DNA of 64,000 nucleotides from Paenibacillus sp. EZ-K15 (GCF_002573715.1 NZ_PDHM01000016.1:751980-815979); one strand, 5' to 3'; counted from the stretch's first letter, positions 26,614-35,574 are shown. The notes: generated by a model from the sequence alone, not told the origin. Numbers and translations are program-made.

Positions 26614-26750
26614 GTAAGGAAGTTAGATTTGTTCTGTGAGATCAAAAGGTTTGCGCCATCCGTTTTAGCTTAATATCCCTGCCGAGTGTTGCTCTTAAAC
26701 CAGTTTTCTATAAAACTGCGACTGTTACAACCTAAATGGTGCATATTTTT

Positions 26751-26784
26751 ACAACAGCAGCCGCAAGTAATTGGCTGCTGTTGT
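26751..26784. repeat. Perfect inverted repeat
   Basis: Arms ACAACAGCAGCC and GGCTGCTGTTGT (12 of 12) around GCAAGTAATT. No T-tract on either side that fits a terminator. It is located past the 3' end of the VOC gene and is probably related to the GCGGCAGT hairpins of the tag family. Confidence 0.5.
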
Positions 26785-26881
26785 TGTAAGGTGCGTTGTA
26801 TTCAGGTCAATTAAATCAACTTGATGATTTTGTTGAACGTCAATTATTCTGTGGGATGGTGTTCGGTTATGTTCCCAAGAG

Positions 26882-27286
26882 TCACCCCCTACCGCTGAAC
26901 CGTTTGATCGCTTCCTCAGTCACTGGCTGGAAGAGGTTAATGAGGTTGCCGTCGGGATCACGGAACAACACAGCACGGTTCCCCCACGGCATCGTAGTCG
27001 GTTCCTTTACCCACTCGTCGACAAACTGCTTCAAGCGCTCGTATTCGGCATCGACATCGTGGACCCGGAACTCAAGGATGACAGTGTGATTGTCGGCCGC
27101 CACTGCGGAACCAATGCCGAACAGTGGCACCGTCTGGGAGTGACCGATCGCCAGGGTGCACGATGGCACAACGAGTTCAGCAAAGGCAGCCGCGGGACGT
27201 TCCGCCGAAACACCCATGACTTTCTCATAGAACTCAACAAGACGATCCACATCGTCGGTAATGATACGTACAGAAGCAAAATTCAT
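26882..27286 (-). CDS. VOC (glyoxalase-like) family protein
   Basis: A 134-residue VOC protein: FASVRIITDDVDRLVEFYEKV at the N-terminus, VILEFRVHDVDAEYERLKQFV in the middle and FRDPDGNLINLFQP at the end. His/Glu positions at the second and third family metal sites are not all present, so enzyme activity is uncertain. GC content is higher than in the surrounding DNA. An AGGAAGGATGG site precedes the ATG. It is not adjacent to any regulator; an imperfect hairpin at 27391-27416 lies upstream. Confidence 0.87.
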   Translation of the reverse strand: MNFASVRIITDDVDRLVEFYEKVMGVSAERPAAAFAELVVPSCTLAIGHSQTVPLFGIGSAVAADNHTVILEFRVHDVDAEYERLKQFVDEWVKEPTTMPWGNRAVLFRDPDGNLINLFQPVTEEAIKRFSGRG

Positions 27287-27637
27287 AAAATACCATCCTT
27301 CCTATAATAAATGATACAGTACCATATCATTTTTTGGGCAAGAACAAGCTCTCCACCCCATTGTGTTTACTTAATCGATAATAAAACAACGCTACTGACA
27401 ACGGTATGTCAGTAGCGGTTTAACATTTACGGGTATTCTCTCTCCTAATGTTGATACCGCCCCGTTGTCGCATGCACCTGTTTTCGATGCGAGCCCCAAT
27501 TCATCCACCTGCAGACCGCTCTCATTCAGACGTCAGGCCAATGATTGCCATTCCGCTTGACATGGAATTGCACTCGTCCTATCACCGGTACCACCCTAAA
27601 TTTCCCCGTGTTGCTGCCATCTCTAGTATGAATATTT
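27287..27637. other. Intergenic region without a gene
   Basis: A perfect 9-bp hairpin GCTACTGAC / GTCAGTAGC is at 27391-27416; on the minus strand it is followed by GTTGTTTTATT, so it may be a terminator. The rest gives no protein-like frame without stops. Confidence 0.35.
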
Positions 27638-27826
27638 TTACTCATAAATTAATAGATCTGGGATTATATTTGAACTGCAATCACATGCATATCCTTTCGT
27701 GGTGTGCTCATGAGGTGATAATAGAAGAAAAACCGCCTTTGATTTTGCGACCTCACACCCACCTTCAAAAGTAGCTGGGTGAATCCGAACCTCTCTACCA
27801 GTATCATTAAAAAAATCAAATCTCAT
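27638..27826 (-). CDS. Short protein of unknown function, possibly 3' altered
   Basis: Sixty-two codons, ATG with GAAGGGG site. It begins MRFDFFNDTGREVRIHPATFE and GGCEV. The start looks like a small conserved Bacillales protein type with a beta-strand N-terminus. The rest (AKSKAVFLLLSPHEHTTKG) is less convincing, and a frameshift after about residue 25 is possible. I do not know a function. No partner adjoins it. Confidence 0.45.
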   Translation of the reverse strand: MRFDFFNDTGREVRIHPATFEGGCEVAKSKAVFLLLSPHEHTTKGYACDCSSNIIPDLLIYE

Positions 27827-27960
27827 ACGACACCCCTTCTCGAAGTAGAATCCTGGTAAGTTCTAATAGCAAGATCTCGGACCTAGGACAAGAACTAAAA
27901 TGCAACCTACATCGTTAGTTGGTAAAACCTCTGTAATTTCATTGATTATCAGACAAAAGA

Positions 27961-27998
27961 AAAAGCAGTCTACCTTTGTTTTAGGGTGGACTGCTTGC
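27961..27998 (-). terminator. Terminator after the GH2 glycosidase gene
   Basis: AAGCAGTCTACC and GGTGGACTGCTT pair with one mismatch over 12 bases; on the minus strand the return arm is followed by TTTTTCTTTTG. It stands about 70 bases past the gene's stop. Confidence 0.7.
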
Positions 27999-28069
27999 CG
28001 TCATCATACTTTAGCTTAAGCTTTGTCTTCTCTTTATCTGTTTTGTTCACTTTTTTCTTACTTGTTTCC

Positions 28070-29893
28070 CTACCCCAAATTAATCTCCCGGATCTTTTCC
28101 AGCGCTACCTTCGGTTTTCGGTCTTCGGTAAGCAAGCCGTTAACCTCATGCTGCACGTCCGTAATCTGCGTATAACAGTAACCGGAAATAAACGGAATTG
28201 CTTTAATCGCTCCGGTTATTCTACCGAATCTCTCCAGGAAAGCTTCCTCATTATCCACTTGATTGCCGTAACCCCAGCCATGTTCGCTCCTGAAAGCAAT
28301 CCCTCCAAACTCGCTGATAATAATCGGTTGGCCTTTATAACTGTAGCCTTGGGCGAACGCAAATTTCCACTCGTTGTACGTACCGTTGCTACCCGTAATC
28401 GAGTCTTTATTCTTGTAGGTTTCGTACAAATCTTCGCCCCGCTCCACATAATCATGAAGAGTCAAAATATCAGAAATGGTGTGCTCCCATCCATCATTGG
28501 TAATGACTGGACGATAAGGATCGATAGATTTTGTCATATAATAAATACCTTCCGTAAATTTTTGCTGCCGGTCGTCATGGATAATATTCTGAATGCCCCA
28601 AGATTCATTAAAAGGCACCCAGGTAATAATGCAGGGATGATTGTATTGCTGCTGCACAACCTCAATCCATTCCTTGGTAAAACGCTCCACAGCCTCATCG
28701 TTATATTCAAAAGCAGCCGCCATTTCGGACCAGACCAGCATACCTTTGACATCACACCAATACAGGAACCGAGCGTCTTCAATTTTCATATGTTTGCGCA
28801 AACCGTTGTAGCCCATCTCGGCGATCGTCTCGATATCTTCTATCAGCGCTTCTTCGGACGGAGGCGTCAGATGACTTTCGGTCCAGTAGCCCTGATCCAG
28901 AATCAATCTTTGGTAAAGGGGAATATTGTTCAGCAGGATTTGGCCGTCTCTGATCGAGATTTTGCGCATGCCGAAATAAGAGCCCACCCGGTCAATCTCT
29001 CGTTCTCCTTCATACAGCACAAACTCCACATCAAACAGATTTGGATTGTCCGGAGACCACAAGTTTTGCAGCCAAGGTCCGTTGATGCTGCTCACCATGC
29101 CGGTTTCCGCCGTCAGCCAGGCTCTGTCCACCGAAAGGTTCAGTTTTCTTACCGTTTCGCCTTTAAAGGTAATTTCTGTCTCCAGCCGGAGATCATTTTT
29201 GTTTTTCGTACCGTTAAAACGGAAGTCAAACCGAATCATTTGGCGGTCAATGTCCGGTGTCATTTTCACCATATCCAAGCGGGTATCATGGACATGTTCG
29301 AGCCAGACGCTTTTCCAAATGCCTGTCGTCTGCACATAAAATGAATCATGATTCCGTCCGGACCAGCGCTGTTTGCCCCGAGGCTGAAGACAGCTATCGC
29401 TGTCTTCCACTTTCAGCACAATTTCATTTTCGGCGTCTTACCCCAGCAGGTCGGTAATATCAAAGGAAAAGCGAGCATACGCCCCTTCATGCTCCCCCGC
29501 AAAACTACCGTTCACCCAACAGGTGGCTTTATAATCCACGCCTTCGAAATGCAGGATCGTTTGTTTCCCTTCCGCTTCTGGGGAAAGGGTTAGTTTTCTG
29601 CGATACCAGATCTGCTCATGGAATTTCTCCTCTCCGATCCCGCTCGCCTGGGTTTCATAGGTAAACGGAACGTTTATTTTTTGTGCGGCTGGAAAATGGT
29701 CCATAAAGCGTTCTGCAACACCGGCTTTCTCATCATCGAAACTGAAATCCCACTCCCCGTTCAGATCCAGCCACTGGCTCCGTACAAATTGGGGTCTCGG
29801 ATAGTTTTTTATATAAAATTTCGTAGCTGCTGTGGGCATCTTAGCACCTATCCTCTCTCTGATCACTGAAGTATACTCTATATTTCCTATCAC
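28070..29893 (-). pseudogene. Glycoside hydrolase family 2 (beta-galactosidase/glucuronidase-like), interrupted by an in-frame stop
   Basis: One GH2 gene of 608 codons with a single TAA at 29438-29440, between ITDLLG and DAENEIVLKVED. Both sides are in the same frame. The N-terminal sugar-binding jelly roll (1-150) reads FVRSQWLDLNGEWDFSFDD. The immunoglobulin-like domain and TIM barrel follow, with the acid/base Glu in WVPFNESWG and the nucleophile in IISEFGG, so all catalytic parts are intact. The enzyme would remove beta-linked sugars from oligosaccharides in the cytoplasm, as there is no signal peptide. One base change explains the loss. A recent nonsense mutation, a sequencing error or stop-codon readthrough are all possible. 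It is divergent from an AraC regulator. Confidence 0.85.
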
Positions 29894-29974
29894 AGATTAC
29901 TATCTTGTTTAGAGAAAGAAAATGATTTATCCTATCCAATGACTGATCTATTATCCTTTGGAGGAGTGGAATCA

Positions 29975-30766
29975 TTGATACATCTAAAGCGATGTGGATA
30001 TAATGTAATTCATCCGGAAGGCTTTACTGTTGACCGCCCGGACGGCTCTGGAGATTACGTCTTTTTATTCTTCCGGAGCAAAATGGAGCTTAAGATTCAT
30101 TCTCAGGCTGTTTTTGTTGAACCTAATACCTTTATTATTTTTAACAAAAACAGCCCGTATTTCTACCGGGATGTCGAACAACCTCTGATTCATGACTGGT
30201 TCCACTTTGAAATGGAGGATGCAGATGCTTTTTTTGAACGGCTGAATCTCCCTCTAGATACCTTAATCAAAGCATACGACCCCTTCTATATTTCCAGAAA
30301 AGTGAACGATATTCATTGGGAGAATCTGCAAAACGGAACCTTCCAAAATGAGATCATCGATTATACCATTCGTTGCCTGTTCATGAAGCTTAGCGATATT
30401 CGAAATCATCTGGAGCCACACCATCAGATTAGTAAATATTATGATCAGTTCCTGAACCTGAGAAATGAAGTTTTCAGTTCTCCTTCTACCTGGTATACTG
30501 TCGAGTTCTTGGCGGATAAGATGAATATGAGTCGATCTTATTTCCAGCATATGTACAAACAAATCTTTGGCATATCGGTAATTAACGATATCATCCTTAA
30601 CAGAATAGGATATGCCTCCTATTTACTGAAGAACACATCGTATGCCATCAGCCATATTTCTGGAATTTGCGGTTATGAGAATGATGTACATTTTATGCGG
30701 CAATTCAAAAAATTCGTAGGACTAACTCCAAGTGAATACAGGGGAAGGTCTGATGGTGGGCAATAA
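29975..30766 (+). CDS. AraC family regulator, divergent to GH2
   Basis: About 264 residues. A cupin-type N-terminal domain (about 10-110) is followed by a double HTH at about 165-260: TVEFLADKMNMSRSYFQHMY and the second-helix pair with ISGICGYENDVHFMRQFKKF ending GLTPSEYRGR. The TTG at 29975, six bases after GGAGGAG, is the likely start; a frame from 29939 places the ribosome site inside the gene. It faces away from the GH2 gene, 82 bases apart, and so most likely activates it when its sugar is present. Confidence 0.88.
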   Translation: MIHLKRCGYNVIHPEGFTVDRPDGSGDYVFLFFRSKMELKIHSQAVFVEPNTFIIFNKNSPYFYRDVEQPLIHDWFHFEMEDADAFFERLNLPLDTLIKAYDPFYISRKVNDIHWENLQNGTFQNEIIDYTIRCLFMKLSDIRNHLEPHHQISKYYDQFLNLRNEVFSSPSTWYTVEFLADKMNMSRSYFQHMYKQIFGISVINDIILNRIGYASYLLKNTSYAISHISGICGYENDVHFMRQFKKFVGLTPSEYRGRSDGGQ

Positions 30767-30794
30767 GTCTCTATTCTCTTCTCCTCCCCTTTCT

Positions 30795-31016
30795 TTAGAC
30801 TTGGTTGACAGACTGAATACACAAAACTACTCCAAGAACGCTGCGCACTATCTCCAAAACCATTCCAAGAATGGCTATCTGCGCATCACTAAGTTTTTTC
30901 AAAAGCTTTGGCATGATGAAACATAGTGAAAGGATGTCTTGGACGCCCATAATTGAAAACACAAGTCCGATTAGTGCAGGCCTCCAACTGAACGTATCTA
31001 TTGTAAATTGTGACAA
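30795..31016 (-). pseudogene. MFS transporter fragment
   Basis: Minus-strand frame with IDTFSWRPALIGLVFSIMG, then VQDILSLCFIMPKLLKKLSD and AILGMVLEIVRSVLG. This matches the middle of a TetA-like drug:proton antiporter (about helices 7-9). Neither the start nor the end of such a gene is near, so it is a relic cut on both sides. Confidence 0.55.
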
Positions 31017-31025
31017 AATTGCCTG

Positions 31026-31307
31026 ATGGAAGGTCTTAATTGGAGTACAGGTTTATATGAACATGAAATTCCTGTAGATATTGATGAAGATACCGTGGTA
31101 CTCATAGAAGGAGTACTGTTATACCGCCCATGGCTAATTAATAAAACGGAAATTCTCAGTAGAGGAGAAATTAGGGGCGTATCTCGAAGTGGTAAATGGA
31201 TCTTAAATAAATATAAAACAAGATATATTCCTGTTCACCAATGCTACCTTTCTGAAGATAGACCACTCTCGGATTCATTAGAATATCCTTTTGAAAAAGC
31301 ACGGTAA
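31026..31307 (+). pseudogene. Uridine-kinase-like gene fragment
   Basis: Ninety-three codons. LNWSTGLYEHEIPVDIDED and VVLIEGVLLYRPWL match the middle of a P-loop uridine kinase-like protein, and LNKYKTRYIPVHQCYL matches the C-terminal part. The Walker A region is absent, and the stretch between these parts seems shortened. It starts right where the MFS relic on the other strand ends, so a deletion or rearrangement joined them. It is followed by a good terminator. Confidence 0.55.
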
Positions 31308-31328
31308 ACAGTATATTTTTGTAATAGA

Positions 31329-31362
31329 AAGAACTAGCTTTTAGTCGCCTAGTTCTTTTTTT
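31329..31362 (+). terminator. Terminator after the kinase fragment
   Basis: Perfect 9-bp arms AAGAACTAG and CTAGTTCTT, 11-base loop, then TTTTTT. Confidence 0.8.
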
Positions 31363-31696
31363 ATACGATAAGTAGTCTGTCTTCTAACACCCTATTCTTG
31401 GCAAACCTAGGGGTCTTTTTCTAAATTACCGTTTTGTTAATGTCTGCTGCTCTCGATGAACTCAACAAGCTTCTTTGAATCTGATCATCTGATACTTACA
31501 GCAACTCGAGCATTTCGGGTGCTTTAAAGATGCTTTGAAATGTTTGGTCCGGTGTATCCGTGTATACCGTCGCGATCCACTCGTCATCTTCGCTAAACAG
31601 AGGCCATTATCCCCCTCATTCTATGGAGCAATAAAACGATTGGTAGTGACAGGTCCTCCCTCCCGTCATCTTCAGCGTCAGCATTTGAGCAGCTAA
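31363..31696. other. Intergenic region, possible gene relic
   Basis: On the minus strand, roughly 31500-31610, a short frame reads GLFSEDDEWIATVYTDTPD and QTFQSIFKAPEMLELL. It looks like the end of a protein but is not recognised. Nothing else is supported. Confidence 0.25.
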
Positions 31697-31786
31697 AGGG
31701 ATATAGAAACAGCGGCATTGTAGGACACAAATATCCTAGAATGCCGCTGTATGATTCAACTATAACGTTCCCCGTTAGTATAACAA
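31697..31786 (-). repeat. Dispersed hairpin repeat with CCCGTTAG tag
   Basis: On the minus strand ACTAACGGGGAACGTTATAG leads to a long hairpin with arms ACAGCGGCATTCTAGGA and TCCTACAATGCCGCTGT; the only flaw is an unpaired base or two. Homologous to 1996-2082, inverted. It begins about 30 bases past the UspA stop. Confidence 0.65.
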
Positions 31787-31814
31787 TGCATCATCTCTGC
31801 AGTTCCCGAAGGAG

Positions 31815-32246
31815 TTAATGTACAATGAGGACTGGGCAACTTGATAGCTGTGAAACCTTGTGGCTGACACTTCCAAGCATCATTTCTTTTATCCCCCTTA
31901 GCCCACGGCTTCCGATAATAATAAGTTGCTGCTCGGTATCCCTTGCATAATTTAATATTTCATGTGCAGGATCTCCCTTAAGATGAACGGTTTCCGGGTT
32001 AATCCCCGCAGAGTTTAATTTAGATTTGGCTTGTTGCAGCTGTTCCAAACTCGCTTTTTCCATTTCGTTCAATATATCTTCCAAGAAATTCTCTGGTACA
32101 TATGTCATGCCATTCGATACATATTCCTGGCTGACATTAACCAAGGTAACTTGAGTTTGTTTGTTTCGGGCTATTTCAATGGTTGCATCGAGGAGTTTGT
32201 TCGTTATTTCAGCTTTATCAATGGCCACAATAATTTTATCAAACAT
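31815..32246 (-). CDS. Universal stress protein (UspA family)
   Basis: A 143-residue UspA protein: IIVAIDKAEITNKLLDATIE at the start and the ATP-binding motif GSRGLRGIKEMMLGSVSHKV at about 117-136, so it is of the nucleotide-binding type. Only two bases separate it from the MFS gene upstream, so the two are co-transcribed. A role in stress survival or in regulating the transporter is possible. The gene is followed by a tag-hairpin repeat. Confidence 0.92.
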   Translation of the reverse strand: MFDKIIVAIDKAEITNKLLDATIEIARNKQTQVTLVNVSQEYVSNGMTYVPENFLEDILNEMEKASLEQLQQAKSKLNSAGINPETVHLKGDPAHEILNYARDTEQQLIIIGSRGLRGIKEMMLGSVSHKVSQLSSCPVLIVH

Positions 32247-32248
32247 AT

Positions 32249-33484
32249 TTATCGTCCTTTCCGTGGCAACTCGTAACTATTTCGGCTACCTACAAAACGG
32301 TTTCTTGCTGCTCCTATACCGACTAAAAAGAGTAAGACCGAAGCGCCAAGCAGAATGAAAAGTGGCAGGTTCCAACTATTTGTCGCATCATGCAGATATC
32401 CTATAAGGGCAGGACCGATTGCGGCAAGAAGATATCCGATCGATTGGGCCATGCCAGACAGTTCCGCTGCTTGATGCGCATTTTCAGTACGTAACCCGAA
32501 AAACATCATGGACAAACTAAAGGCGAAGCCTCCACCAATTCCGAGTATGATGATCCACAACAGAATGATATGGGAGCTTCCGTAAAGAAGTCCGAGCGTT
32601 CCCGTCAAAAGCAAAATGGATGTGATGACCACTAACAAACGTTGGCTAGACATGCGCCCAGCAATAACGGGGACAATAAAGGTAAATGGAAGCATAGCTA
32701 ACTGCATGATCGAGAGGTACCATCCTGATTGGTTGGAGTCAATTCCTTGCTGCTTTAAAATTTCAGGCAACCATGCGATCAACACATAGAAAACCATGGA
32801 CTGTATACCCATAAACAAGGTTACTTGCCAGGCAAGCGGGGATCGCCAAACATTCACATCGTTGCTGGCCATCTGTTGACTCGTCGTGGCTGTTTGCTTC
32901 GTTTGATTTCTTAATTGGGGTAACCAACAGAGGATCGATACAAAGCTTAGAATCCCCCATATTCCCAATGCTCCCTGCCATTTTAGACCTGCATTCACGG
33001 CTAGCGGTACACTGATTCCCGATGCGATTGCTCCACATAAATTCATTGAAATGGAGTAAACACCTGTCATGGAGCCAATTTTATCTGGGAAATCCCTTTT
33101 GATTATACTTGGCAATAATACATTACATACGGCAATTGCGAATCCAAGAATTGCTGTCCCAATAAACAGATTAGCTGCGCCAGATAAAGAACGTATTACA
33201 ATACCAACAGTCAGAAAGATTAGAGCAATCAAAATGATACGTTCAACCCCATACCTTCGTCCTAGTTTGGGTACTAGAGGTGATAATAAAGCAAAGGCAA
33301 GCAAGGGTACCGTTGTGATCAGGCCTGCTAATGTATTTGAAATATGAACGTCATCCCTTATAAGGCTCACTAAAGGACCAACTGAGGTTAAGGGAGTACG
33401 TAAATTAGCTGCAATAACAATAATGCCGAGAATGATCAGTCCTATAGAGAATGGTACGGCTTTTTTATTTTGTTTGTTCGGCAT
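32249..33484 (-). CDS. MFS transporter, CynX/NimT-like
   Basis: A 411-residue protein with twelve predicted helices. ANLRTPLTSVGPLVSLI after the first helix is the mark of the cyanate/nitroimidazole (CynX/NimT/YycB) subgroup, and a long cytoplasmic loop follows helix 6 (QLRNQTKQTATTSQQMASND). The substrate is unknown. It is transcribed with the UspA gene. An XRE-cupin regulator gene lies about 220 bases upstream on the same strand, with a strong terminator between, so they are separate units. Confidence 0.9.
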   Translation of the reverse strand: MPNKQNKKAVPFSIGLIILGIIVIAANLRTPLTSVGPLVSLIRDDVHISNTLAGLITTVPLLAFALLSPLVPKLGRRYGVERIILIALIFLTVGIVIRSLSGAANLFIGTAILGFAIAVCNVLLPSIIKRDFPDKIGSMTGVYSISMNLCGAIASGISVPLAVNAGLKWQGALGIWGILSFVSILCWLPQLRNQTKQTATTSQQMASNDVNVWRSPLAWQVTLFMGIQSMVFYVLIAWLPEILKQQGIDSNQSGWYLSIMQLAMLPFTFIVPVIAGRMSSQRLLVVITSILLLTGTLGLLYGSSHIILLWIIILGIGGGFAFSLSMMFFGLRTENAHQAAELSGMAQSIGYLLAAIGPALIGYLHDATNSWNLPLFILLGASVLLFLVGIGAARNRFVGSRNSYELPRKGR

Positions 33485-33642
33485 TCTTCATTTCTCCTTC
33501 CTGAACTAATACGTAGTGTTTGTTTCCTACTGAGTGAAAAACTATGCAATAACATCCGCGCGAACAATAAAAGTATAGTATAGTATATTATTTTTAACAA
33601 GAAGTATTTTATAACACGCCATAACCCATCTAAAAACAAAAA

Positions 33643-33680
33643 TACAACTCTGAATTCCCGTCATGGAATTCAGAGTTGTA
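33643..33680 (-). terminator. Strong terminator after the XRE-cupin gene
   Basis: Sixteen-bp perfect arms TACAACTCTGAATTCC and GGAATTCAGAGTTGTA with a 6-base loop, followed on the minus strand by TTTTTGTTTTTAG. Confidence 0.9.
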
Positions 33681-33704
33681 TTGAATAAGTGGAGTATTCG
33701 ACTT

Positions 33705-34265
33705 TTAGAAACCATACTTTAAGGATATATGGAGCACTGTTTCGCTATTCGTATGATTGGTATAAGAGTGAGGAAAATCTGCACGAAAACTGATTGTATC
33801 ATATTGATTCAATGTATAAATCTCTCCATTGAGTTGAATATCAATGGAACCCGTCATTACTGTCGCAATTTCAGTTGTATTCACATGATGACCTTCAGGG
33901 TGATACGAGCTATTTGGCTGTAAGTAAGCCCGACACATTTCAATATCGTTGCTTTTAAAGACTGGTTCAATGATCCAATTTTTTTGATCATTAGAAAACC
34001 GCAGTCCTTCGCCTGCTCGATACAAACTAACAGGGTCTTCTGATTTGAACAAAGCCAATAGCGGTAAAGATATGCCTTTTGAAATTTTCCATATAATCGC
34101 CAAAGTTGGATTTGTATCGCCACGTTCGATATTCCCCAGAGTAAGTTTGCTTACGCCCGTTAATTCCGCTAAGTCGTCTAAACTTATGTTTTTTTCTTTT
34201 CTGTACTTTTTCAAGGCACCGCCGATTTGTAATACAATTTGTTTTGATTCATCGACTTCATCCAT
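33705..34265 (-). CDS. XRE family regulator with C-terminal cupin
   Basis: A 186-residue regulator. XRE-type HTH at about 13-67: LKKYRKEKNISLDDLAELTG, then VSKLTLGNIERGDTNPTL. A cupin_2 domain follows at about 105-180 (HPEGHHVNTTEIATVMTG; DTISFRADFPHSYTN), with histidines that may bind a metal or an effector. This architecture (like YdcN/PuuR) is used to control amino acid or polyamine use and transporters. The MFS-UspA unit just downstream is a plausible target. Confidence 0.9.
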   Translation of the reverse strand: MDEVDESKQIVLQIGGALKKYRKEKNISLDDLAELTGVSKLTLGNIERGDTNPTLAIIWKISKGISLPLLALFKSEDPVSLYRAGEGLRFSNDQKNWIIEPVFKSNDIEMCRAYLQPNSSYHPEGHHVNTTEIATVMTGSIDIQLNGEIYTLNQYDTISFRADFPHSYTNHTNSETVLHISLKYGF

Positions 34266-34388
34266 TTGATATTCACCTCAACAAATAACTTTATAGCTAG
34301 TATATTGTTTATCTAGACTCTTTTCCATACGATTAGTATTTGATGGTGGACTACACACTCCTATGCAAAATTCTGACGTCTATGTACT

Positions 34389-34460
34389 AATCTGCCCGTT
34401 AGCGTAATGCCATTTAAACGGAATAAAAACAGTTCCTCCCTATAAGTGAACTGTTTTTAT
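34389..34460. repeat. CCCGTTAG tag followed by a terminator hairpin
   Basis: Tag CTGCCCGTTAGCGTAATG at 34392-34409, then a perfect 13-bp hairpin ATAAAAACAGTTC / GAACTGTTTTTAT (34423-34460). The hairpin terminates the relic integrase unit; its end overlaps the stop of the small frame at 34457. Confidence 0.65.
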
Positions 34461-34549
34461 TTAAATGATTCAAATTGATTATTAAGCCAGGTTCGATTCT
34501 GTTCTGCATTGATTAATAAGTTTGCGAGTTCATTTATTGATAGACTCAT
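34457..34549 (-). CDS. 30-residue open reading frame after an integrase relic
   Basis: ATG with AGAAGGT site; the product starts MSLSINELANLLINAEQNR and ends QFESFK. It directly follows the integrase relic on the same strand. In some transposon groups (for example those with two or three tyrosine recombinases) a small accessory gene follows the recombinase, and this could be the start of such a gene, cut short. It may be non-functional. Confidence 0.35.
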   Translation of the reverse strand: MSLSINELANLLINAEQNRTWLNNQFESFK

Positions 34550-34569
34550 GTACCTTCTTTTTGTTCGTT

Positions 34570-34830
34570 CTAAATCTCAGAGAGTGTTCCTACTTTTTGC
34601 GTGTAATCCTCGTATATTTCTCGAAGTTCCTCTGGTCCTCTTAAAATTCCTTTTTGAATGTCAATGTATGCTGCCCAGTTATCATGTAATGATCCGTCGA
34701 TTCAGATATCTGCTGGGAAGTTGGTGCAGAGTAGTATTCTGTTACTCCAATATCTTTCTGATGAAGAAGTTCTTTAACGATATCTAACGGTAACTTCTCA
34801 GTCTGCACCGCTTGTGTTGCAAAGGCATGA
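34570..34830 (-). pseudogene. Tyrosine recombinase (integrase) C-terminal remnant, frameshifted
   Basis: Minus strand: HAFATQAVQTEKLPLDIVK, then ELLHQKDIGVTEYYSAPTSQQI. This is the conserved end of a phage-type integrase: the HxxR/H box region, the ELLGH-like box and the catalytic Tyr in TEYYS. After DHY the frame changes by one base and continues DNWAAYIDIQKGILRGPEEL to a stop at 34570. The N-terminal 60 percent is gone: an IS21-like unit starts exactly at 34831, so that unit marks the breakpoint. Confidence 0.7.
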
Positions 34831-34990
34831 CTAAAATACTTATCTAATCGGTAATCGGCTCATGTTCCTGTCCTTTTCGGCAATCGGTACAAGTTCTTGT
34901 CCTCGACTCGGGACAAGAACTTGTACCGATAAAACAAAAAAGGCGCTAAATTAGCAACTTTCTATGGGACGATGTTGTTGTCCCTCGACA
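34831..34990 (+). repeat. IS21-like terminal unit, subtype 1 (complete right part)
   Basis: ACTTATCTAATCGGTAATCGG, hairpin arms CGGTACAAGTTCTTGTCC and GGGACAAGAACTTGTACCG, the small element GCGCTAAATTAGC and the terminus TTGTTGTCCCTCGACA. It has no CCCGTTAG tag at its left end because it abuts the truncated integrase gene. Confidence 0.65.
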
Positions 34991-35213
34991 CTTGTCCATT
35001 TTGGGCTCGCGTAACTTCAAAGCAGGAGCGGTTACTCCGAATGATAATTTTGTAATCCGTGGTGACATTATCTCCTCCTCCGCCAATGCCTCCTACCTGC
35101 CATATGATGGATATGGCTGTTCTTGACAATGAAGTGATACCGTTAATTTTTTTCATCCCTTCGGTATTGGTCAAGGCATACTTACTCCAATCCTTGCCCC
35201 CGGCAATTTTCTC
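34991..35213 (-). pseudogene. Fragment of an unrecognised protein gene
   Basis: A minus-strand frame without a good start: EKIAGGKDWSKYALTNTEG, then TAISIIWQVGGIGGGGDN and IIIRSNRSCFEVTRAQNGQ. It is protein-like but runs into the IS21-like unit at its 3' end. Probably a gene end, or a small secreted protein whose signal is lost. Confidence 0.25.
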
Positions 35214-35218
35214 CTCAC

Positions 35219-35255
35219 AAACCCCTCACGCTATGCGGCAGCGTAAGGGGTTTTG
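35219..35255. terminator. Bidirectional terminator
   Basis: AAACCCCTCACGCT and AGCGTAAGGGGTTT pair over 14 bases with one mismatch; flanking T and A tracts suit both strands. Confidence 0.75.
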
Positions 35256-35574
35256 TTATTATTAGTGAATATGAGGCAGCATTCTTCTACCTGCTCCAAC
35301 TGCTCTCTAACCAAGCGGCAGGCACGCAGTAGATACTAAAGTCTTTTTTGGATAACAAGTCTGGCGAAAACTCCTCCAGATAAGGGCTGATCAGCTCCCA
35401 ATACAATCTGAAATAAATAAGCGTGGGCTTCCGCCTGTTTACAAGTAATAAATGCCTGTCGAGGTATCGGCAACGACGAACGGATCTTGGACCGGATTGC
35501 GGATTTGCTGAATCGGAAGCGATATTGAATACAATCATCTCGTTCATCCTTCCCATTCGAATGGATAGTGATAG
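35256..35574. other. Region after the PhyH gene without a confident gene
   Basis: Several overlapping minus-strand frames are open here, such as one with RHLLLVNRRKPTLIYFRLYW, but none has a ribosome binding site or a recognised domain. It may be the decayed end of another gene. Confidence 0.25.

Noticed and set aside
28070..29344. Long plus-strand frame of 452 codons opposite the GH2 gene
   Set aside because: The minus strand has all GH2 motifs including both catalytic glutamates. The plus-strand product has no recognisable domain and is a shadow of the codon pattern.
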